Position numbers and translations under genes: made by a program. 26,450 bases of DNA from Parcubacteria group bacterium GW2011_GWA2_47_7 (GTDB lineage: Bacteria; Patescibacteriota; Minisyncoccia; Phycocordibacterales; UBA6899): NCBI GenBank assembly GCA_000999395.1, contig LCOM01000005.1, positions 1-26,450 on the forward strand. The letters are read 5' to 3'. This document shows positions 23,097-26,450 of this stretch, piece after piece (the first letter of the stretch is position 1; the number at the start of each line of letters is the position of its first letter). The notes beneath the pieces were generated by a model. That model did not search any database. It saw only the letters and a list, made by a program, of their open reading frames with translations, and was not told where the DNA came from.

Positions 23097-24158
23097 ATGG
23101 GCTCGCCAGACATGTCACTTTTCGCACGATTTAGAATAAAAGTATTCGGAGAAAATCCACAACCTTCAGTGCGGCGAGGGGCGATGCTTCTCACTGTGCT
23201 TATCTTTCTGAATATTCTTATCGGCGTCGCGACTATCATACTCGGTGCACGCTACCCCATCTTGACCGGACTCGCGGTGCTTTCATGGGGATTTGGACTA
23301 CGACACGCAATGGATGCGGATCACATCGCAGCCATCGACAATGTCACGCGGAGACTTTTATACCGCGGTAAACCCTCCGTCGGCGTCGGACCGTATTTTT
23401 CACTCGGTCACTCAACGATTGTTCTTCTCCTCACCATCCTCATCGTCTTCTTTACTCCGCTCATGAATGCGCACTTTGAATCGTGGAAGGAAATCGGTGC
23501 TGTCGTCGGAGCTATTATTTCATCAGTCTTTCTTCTCCTTATCGGTATTATTAATCTCGGCGTACTCTATAAACTTATTGGAGCATGGCGCGATCTCAGG
23601 GTGGGAAAAGTAAATTCCTACCACGGACACATGCATCTCGGCGGACCAGTCGAAAAATTGTTTCGCCCGCTTATTAAATTGGTCGACCACAGTTATAAAA
23701 TGTATTTCATCGGATTTCTCTTCGGGCTCGGCTTTGACACAGCGACGGAAGTCGGACTTCTCGCCATCTCCGCGCTCGCGGTCGCAACGGTTCCGCCGTG
23801 GGCAGTCATTCTCCTCCCCCTCGCATTCATGGCGGGTATGACACTGCTCGATACAATAAACGGACTTTGCATGCTCGGCATCTATTCGTTTGGGGTCTTC
23901 GACGAAAAGCGTCGCATATTCTATAACATCAACATGACCCTTCTTTCGCTCTCGTCTGCGCTTCTCATTGGAGGCACTATTGGACTGCGGCTCATTGCGG
24001 AATATCTCGAACTGACGGGAGGAATATTTTCCGTCGCACGACAGCTCTCACTCGACAACCTCGGCTACATCCTCGCCACATTGTTTGTTGCAAGCTGGCT
24101 CATCGCTTTTTTCGGACTTCGCACAAAACAATCTAGTGAGGAAGTACTTCTTTCATAG
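23097..24158 (+). CDS. Nickel/cobalt permease (NiCoT, HoxN/NixA family)
   Basis: 353 residues with about eight membrane segments. The NiCoT signature in helix 2 is present: GLRHAMDADHIAAIDN, with H70, D75 and H76 of the HX4DH nickel-binding motif. Other family blocks are YFSLGHSTIV (about 99-108) and FLFGLGFDTATEVGLLAISA (about 205-224), and a His-rich loop YHGHMHLGG before that. It imports Ni2+ or Co2+ into the cytoplasm; the [NiFe] hydrogenase upstream and its protease downstream point to nickel. An alternative start is ATG 23112. Its last 26 bases overlap the end of the convergent maturation protease gene. Confidence 0.95.
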   Translation: MGSPDMSLFARFRIKVFGENPQPSVRRGAMLLTVLIFLNILIGVATIILGARYPILTGLAVLSWGFGLRHAMDADHIAAIDNVTRRLLYRGKPSVGVGPYFSLGHSTIVLLLTILIVFFTPLMNAHFESWKEIGAVVGAIISSVFLLLIGIINLGVLYKLIGAWRDLRVGKVNSYHGHMHLGGPVEKLFRPLIKLVDHSYKMYFIGFLFGLGFDTATEVGLLAISALAVATVPPWAVILLPLAFMAGMTLLDTINGLCMLGIYSFGVFDEKRRIFYNINMTLLSLSSALLIGGTIGLRLIAEYLELTGGIFSVARQLSLDNLGYILATLFVASWLIAFFGLRTKQSSEEVLLS

Positions 24159-24522
24159 AAGAGACTATTTTCGTGAATGCTTCTTCTTCATTCATTTTCG
24201 GTGGAACACCAATAACGACAACCCCTTTCAACTTCCCCAACTTTGCAAGATAGCGTAGGTTGAAAAGTGCGTCAAAGTCATGCACGGAAACAGTGGGTGA
24301 TGTATCAAATTCATCGAGCGAATGAAAAACATGTATTTCAGAAAGACCGACGACCGTATCGATGAGCACAAATGGGTCGGGAATAGCCCACTCCTCATTC
24401 GGGTCGAGTGCAATAAAGTGGACATCAGGAAACTGAGCAGAAAATCGAGGAAGAAGACGGAGCGGTATAGCGTCCATCACAATATCGGGATTCCCGAAAA
24501 CGTGAATGATGGGATATGACAT
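24133..24522 (-). CDS. Hydrogenase maturation protease (HyaD/HycI family)
   Basis: 129 residues. The nickel-dependent endopeptidase fold shows its three metal-site regions: HVFGNPDIVMDAIP (N-terminal GN..x..D, D17), VLIDTVVG (D55) and SVHDFDAL (H81). These enzymes cleave the C-terminal tail of the large hydrogenase subunit after nickel insertion. The protein is a little shorter than the usual 150-160 residues. The natural target is the large subunit encoded at 21264-22556, whose tail after the last His is only seven residues. It starts 5 bases after the DUF6390 gene and is the last gene of that operon. Confidence 0.82.
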   Translation of the reverse strand: MSYPIIHVFGNPDIVMDAIPLRLLPRFSAQFPDVHFIALDPNEEWAIPDPFVLIDTVVGLSEIHVFHSLDEFDTSPTVSVHDFDALFNLRYLAKLGKLKGVVVIGVPPKMNEEEAFTKIVSSMKEVLPH

Positions 24523-24527
24523 GACTG

Positions 24528-25256
24528 TTATAGGGTGAGGTTCGCGAGGTGAATATGCTGCAGCGTGTATTTGCGAAGTTGAGCCGCCTGTCGAGGGGAA
24601 ATCCGCTCACATATGACCCCCCAATGAATTGAGACGATATCTCCCTTTTTAAGTTGCTCAATCTCATAATCAGACTCGAGTCGCCGTGCATAACGTCGTG
24701 ATTCTGGTGCACCGAGCAAGAGTTTGCGCTCTTCATATCGAAGCGGAACGCGTGCCACAGTGATAAACGGGCCTTCAACACTTTCTACAACTCCCGATGA
24801 GACGAGGCAATCATCCATACTTTCGAGTGTGTGCTCACGATCAACGTGTCCAGTTCGCCGCCAGATATCAAGCACATGAAATGAATGGTGGGGCACCGCT
24901 CCTTGCCCAATCTTTTCTTCCACAAGGGCAAACGAACGGCCGAGCTTTTTCTTGAGCGCAAGTCCATCAACCAAGTGCTCATAAAAAAGCTGCTTATTAA
25001 CACGCTCAAGAAGCGTATTCCCTACCCAATATGCTTCTACAACCCTTTCGTCGAGGGGGTCCTTGATATGATTCGCATGAGCAATATGGACGAGGTACGG
25101 ATACATCGTTTCAAATTGGGAAAGTATCCGCATCAAATCCGGATCGACGGCGCGTTCTTTGATGTTTGCGTACAACTGACTATTTTGGTCCGGACCACAA
25201 TAGTGAAGCCGATTAGGGCCAAATGCATACCGAGAGCAACGCAATATGCCGTCCAT
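24528..25256 (-). CDS. DUF6390 family protein, probable hydrogenase accessory factor
   Basis: 242 residues from ATG 25256; the frame extends upstream into the EamA gene, but MDGILRCSRYAFGPNRLHYC followed by GPD is the family-like start. Other conserved-looking blocks are YPYLVHIAHANHIKDPLDER with VVEAYWVGNTLLERV (about 65-102), and HHSFHVLDIW. The last 90 residues (VVESVEGPFITVARVPLRYE; GDIVSIHWGVICERISPRQA) recall the small beta-barrel plus helix layout of HypC/HupF hydrogenase chaperones, where GDYVLVHxGxAI occurs. That resemblance is by eye. The function of DUF6390 is unknown to me; its 5-base spacing from the maturation protease gene makes hydrogenase assembly the best guess. Confidence 0.7.
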   Translation of the reverse strand: MDGILRCSRYAFGPNRLHYCGPDQNSQLYANIKERAVDPDLMRILSQFETMYPYLVHIAHANHIKDPLDERVVEAYWVGNTLLERVNKQLFYEHLVDGLALKKKLGRSFALVEEKIGQGAVPHHSFHVLDIWRRTGHVDREHTLESMDDCLVSSGVVESVEGPFITVARVPLRYEERKLLLGAPESRRYARRLESDYEIEQLKKGDIVSIHWGVICERISPRQAAQLRKYTLQHIHLANLTL

Positions 25257-25261
25257 ACAAA

Positions 25262-26194
25262 CTAAGAGTGCTGTACGTGAGTATGGGACGAAAAGGTGGC
25301 AGCCTTTGTGGCACGCATTCCATAGTAGATCAGTAAGACCGCGCCAAGCATAGCAAAGAATGCGGAAAGTCCCTGCATGGTGCTCCATGTATGGGTAACG
25401 AATACGGCACTGAGAACATTAGTGACAACCGTTGCAGGAACAAGCAAGGCGGCAACATACGTCGCCGGAGCATACTTGAGCGAGGTGTACCAGGTGAGCA
25501 CATACCCAAGCAGAAGAACGCTTGTCGCGATGGTCCACCCCCATTGAATCATACTCAGATCCGTAAGTGGCGTGAACCTCCCCGACACGACGAGAAATGC
25601 AAGAAGAATAATCGAGCCGAGGGTCATACGCACACCAGCAACAGTCATACTCGAAACATCCGCAAGTATTTTTTTAGCAATGATATTTTCAATAGCCCAG
25701 AGTATTGTTGCGAGAAGCACCAAGAGTTCACCCAAATTGAATTGAAAACCGGTAAATCCACCGATGAAAAGATTGCTGATAAAAATAGCAACAACGCCAA
25801 CCAACTGACCAGTACTCAAGCGCTCTTTCAAGAACGGATATGCAAAGAGTATGACCCAAAGAAAAAGTGTTTTGTGGATCAATCCAGCGCTCAAGGCTGA
25901 GGTCATTGTGAGTCCAGTAAAAAAAAGTGCGAAGGGCACAGAGCCTCCGATGATCCCGATTGCCGCAAGCATGCCATACTGCTTTCGAGTCAATCCGCGC
26001 AATTCACTTGATTTACGAAAGGCGATAAAGAGCCCGACAAGGAAGACTGCGACGAGTGCATTTTTGAGAGTCGTATAAAAAATAGGATCTTTCGAAACCG
26101 TTACTGCGATTTTTGTGAGAAAATTATTCGTCCCAGAGAATAACGCGGCGATAAGCGCAAGGAAGGTAGCGAAGCGCATCGTGTTTTTTTTCAT
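25262..26194 (-). CDS. EamA/DMT family permease
   Basis: 310 residues with ten membrane segments in two repeats, the standard layout of EamA (drug/metabolite) transporters. Typical features are FATFLALIAALFSGTNNFLT at the N-terminus, YTTLKNALVAVFLVGLFIAF, and in the second repeat LATILWAIENIIAKKILADV and AATYVAALLVPATVVTNVLS. Substrates of these inner-membrane carriers range from amino acids to nucleotides and cannot be predicted here. It is the first gene of an operon with DUF6390 and the maturation protease (5-base gaps). A good promoter (TTTACA-N17-TATAAT) ends 8 bases before ATG 26194. Confidence 0.88.
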   Translation of the reverse strand: MKKNTMRFATFLALIAALFSGTNNFLTKIAVTVSKDPIFYTTLKNALVAVFLVGLFIAFRKSSELRGLTRKQYGMLAAIGIIGGSVPFALFFTGLTMTSALSAGLIHKTLFLWVILFAYPFLKERLSTGQLVGVVAIFISNLFIGGFTGFQFNLGELLVLLATILWAIENIIAKKILADVSSMTVAGVRMTLGSIILLAFLVVSGRFTPLTDLSMIQWGWTIATSVLLLGYVLTWYTSLKYAPATYVAALLVPATVVTNVLSAVFVTHTWSTMQGLSAFFAMLGAVLLIYYGMRATKAATFSSHTHVQHS

Positions 26195-26202
26195 GTACTT
26201 GG

Positions 26203-26231
26203 ATTATAGATAAACTCAATGCGCTTGTAAA
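26203..26231 (-). promoter_or_regulatory. Promoter of the EamA-DUF6390-protease operon
   Basis: -35 TTTACA (26226-26231), 17-base spacer, -10 TATAAT (26203-26208), then 8 bases to ATG 26194. This is the best full promoter in the window and it still leaves almost no leader. Confidence 0.7.
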
Positions 26232-26275
26232 CGAAAGGTGACGAAGCACCGAAAAAAGGTACTGGGTCTTGAGAA

Positions 26276-26300
26276 AAGAAAAAGACCCCCCATGGGGCCT
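26276..26300 (-). terminator. Intrinsic terminator of the right-edge gene
   Basis: Minus-strand stem AGGCCCC / GGGGTCT (one G-T wobble), loop ATGG, then TTTTTC. A competing stem GGGTCTT/AAGACCC overlaps it on its downstream side. Confidence 0.65.
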
Positions 26301-26330
26301 ATATGATACATGAAATGTAGTGCACGCGAC

Positions 26331-26450
26331 CTACTTCTTGATCGCAACAATAACCTGAAAATTACTTAGGAAATACGTCTCGCGGGTGCACTCCCATTTG
26401 CCGGACTCATCCAAATAGCGAAATGGATCATGTGTATCCCAGAGCGAGAG
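26331..26450 (-). CDS. C-terminal fragment of an unrecognised protein (runs off right edge)
   Basis: The minus strand is open from the window edge to TAG at 26331-26333, giving the last 39 residues of a protein: LWDTHDPFRYLDESGKWECT, then RETYFLSNFQVIVAIKK. The following terminator supports a real gene end. The fragment is too short for a family assignment; an enzyme end of the methyltransferase kind is possible but not supported by any motif. Confidence 0.55.
   Translation of the reverse strand, partial: LSLWDTHDPFRYLDESGKWECTRETYFLSNFQVIVAIKK

Noticed and set aside
25391..25900. 169-residue plus-strand open frame
   Set aside because: It lies entirely antisense to the EamA permease, is strongly hydrophilic and shows no family features; it is a frame shadow.
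1..26450. CRISPR array, insertion sequence, prophage or integron
   Set aside because: No regularly spaced repeats, transposase, integrase or phage genes were seen; the only tandem repeat is the 13-mer at 14237-14262.

Overview
The window looks like part of a Patescibacteria (Candidate Phyla Radiation) genome, most likely Parcubacteria-like. This is inferred from gene content only: small proteins typical of that group (a DUF5667 protein beside an ECF sigma factor, YjdF/DUF2238, a CBU_0592-like protein, an L,D-transpeptidase fused to a peptidase-like domain), compact ATGA and TAATATG gene junctions, and few Shine-Dalgarno sequences. No rRNA, tRNA, CRISPR array, insertion sequence or prophage gene was seen.

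Layout. 1-4280 (minus): envelope genes, namely an alpha/beta hydrolase, MscL, a DedA protein, a YjdF protein and an L,D-transpeptidase that runs off the left edge. 4419-5616 (plus): two small membrane-anchored unknown proteins with similar promoters; the second is frameshifted at a run of eight G. 5697-6317 (minus): a nitroreductase. 6437-6601 (minus): a 54-residue stub that resembles the start of an MFS transporter. 6790-8224 (plus): ECF sigma factor plus DUF5667 membrane protein. 8225-8323: three DnaA-box-like 9-mers between convergent genes. 8324-12954 (minus): glycerate kinase (broken by an internal deletion), PEP synthase and enolase. 13042-13533 (plus): YdjM-like membrane protein. 13625-14005 (minus): Cys/His-rich membrane protein, followed by about 480 bases of noncoding DNA rich in hairpins. 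14492-16145 (plus): NifU-domain protein, one-cluster ferredoxin and an FAD/NAD oxidoreductase (also broken by a deletion). 16096-20631 (minus): 2-oxoacid:ferredoxin oxidoreductase KorA and KorB, and ADP-forming acetyl-CoA synthetase. 20735-22556 (plus): two-subunit [NiFe] hydrogenase. 22640-22885 (minus): small membrane protein. 23097-24158 (plus): nickel/cobalt permease. 24133-26194 (minus): EamA permease, DUF6390 protein and hydrogenase maturation protease. 26331-26450 (minus): C-terminal end of an unrecognised gene.

How the genes fit together. The right half reads as a compact fermentation unit. KorAB would oxidise a 2-oxoacid to acyl-CoA and reduce ferredoxin. The ADP-forming synthetase would turn acyl-CoA into acid plus ATP. 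The two-subunit hydrogenase, divergent from korA, could dispose of the electrons as H2. NiCoT, the maturation protease and DUF6390 would supply nickel and help assemble the enzyme. The left-centre operon could feed the same route: glycerate to 2-phosphoglycerate (kinase), to PEP (enolase), to pyruvate (PpsA, if run in that direction).

Most notable signals: (i) this H2/acetate module with a CC-motif hydrogenase small subunit and no diaphorase genes; (ii) about eleven transcription units whose -10 box lies only 6-9 bases before the start codon, suggesting widespread leaderless mRNAs; (iii) two genes broken by internal deletions plus one by a homopolymer frameshift, which could be real decay, population variants or assembly error; (iv) an L,D-transpeptidase fused to a peptidase domain that has lost its catalytic residues.
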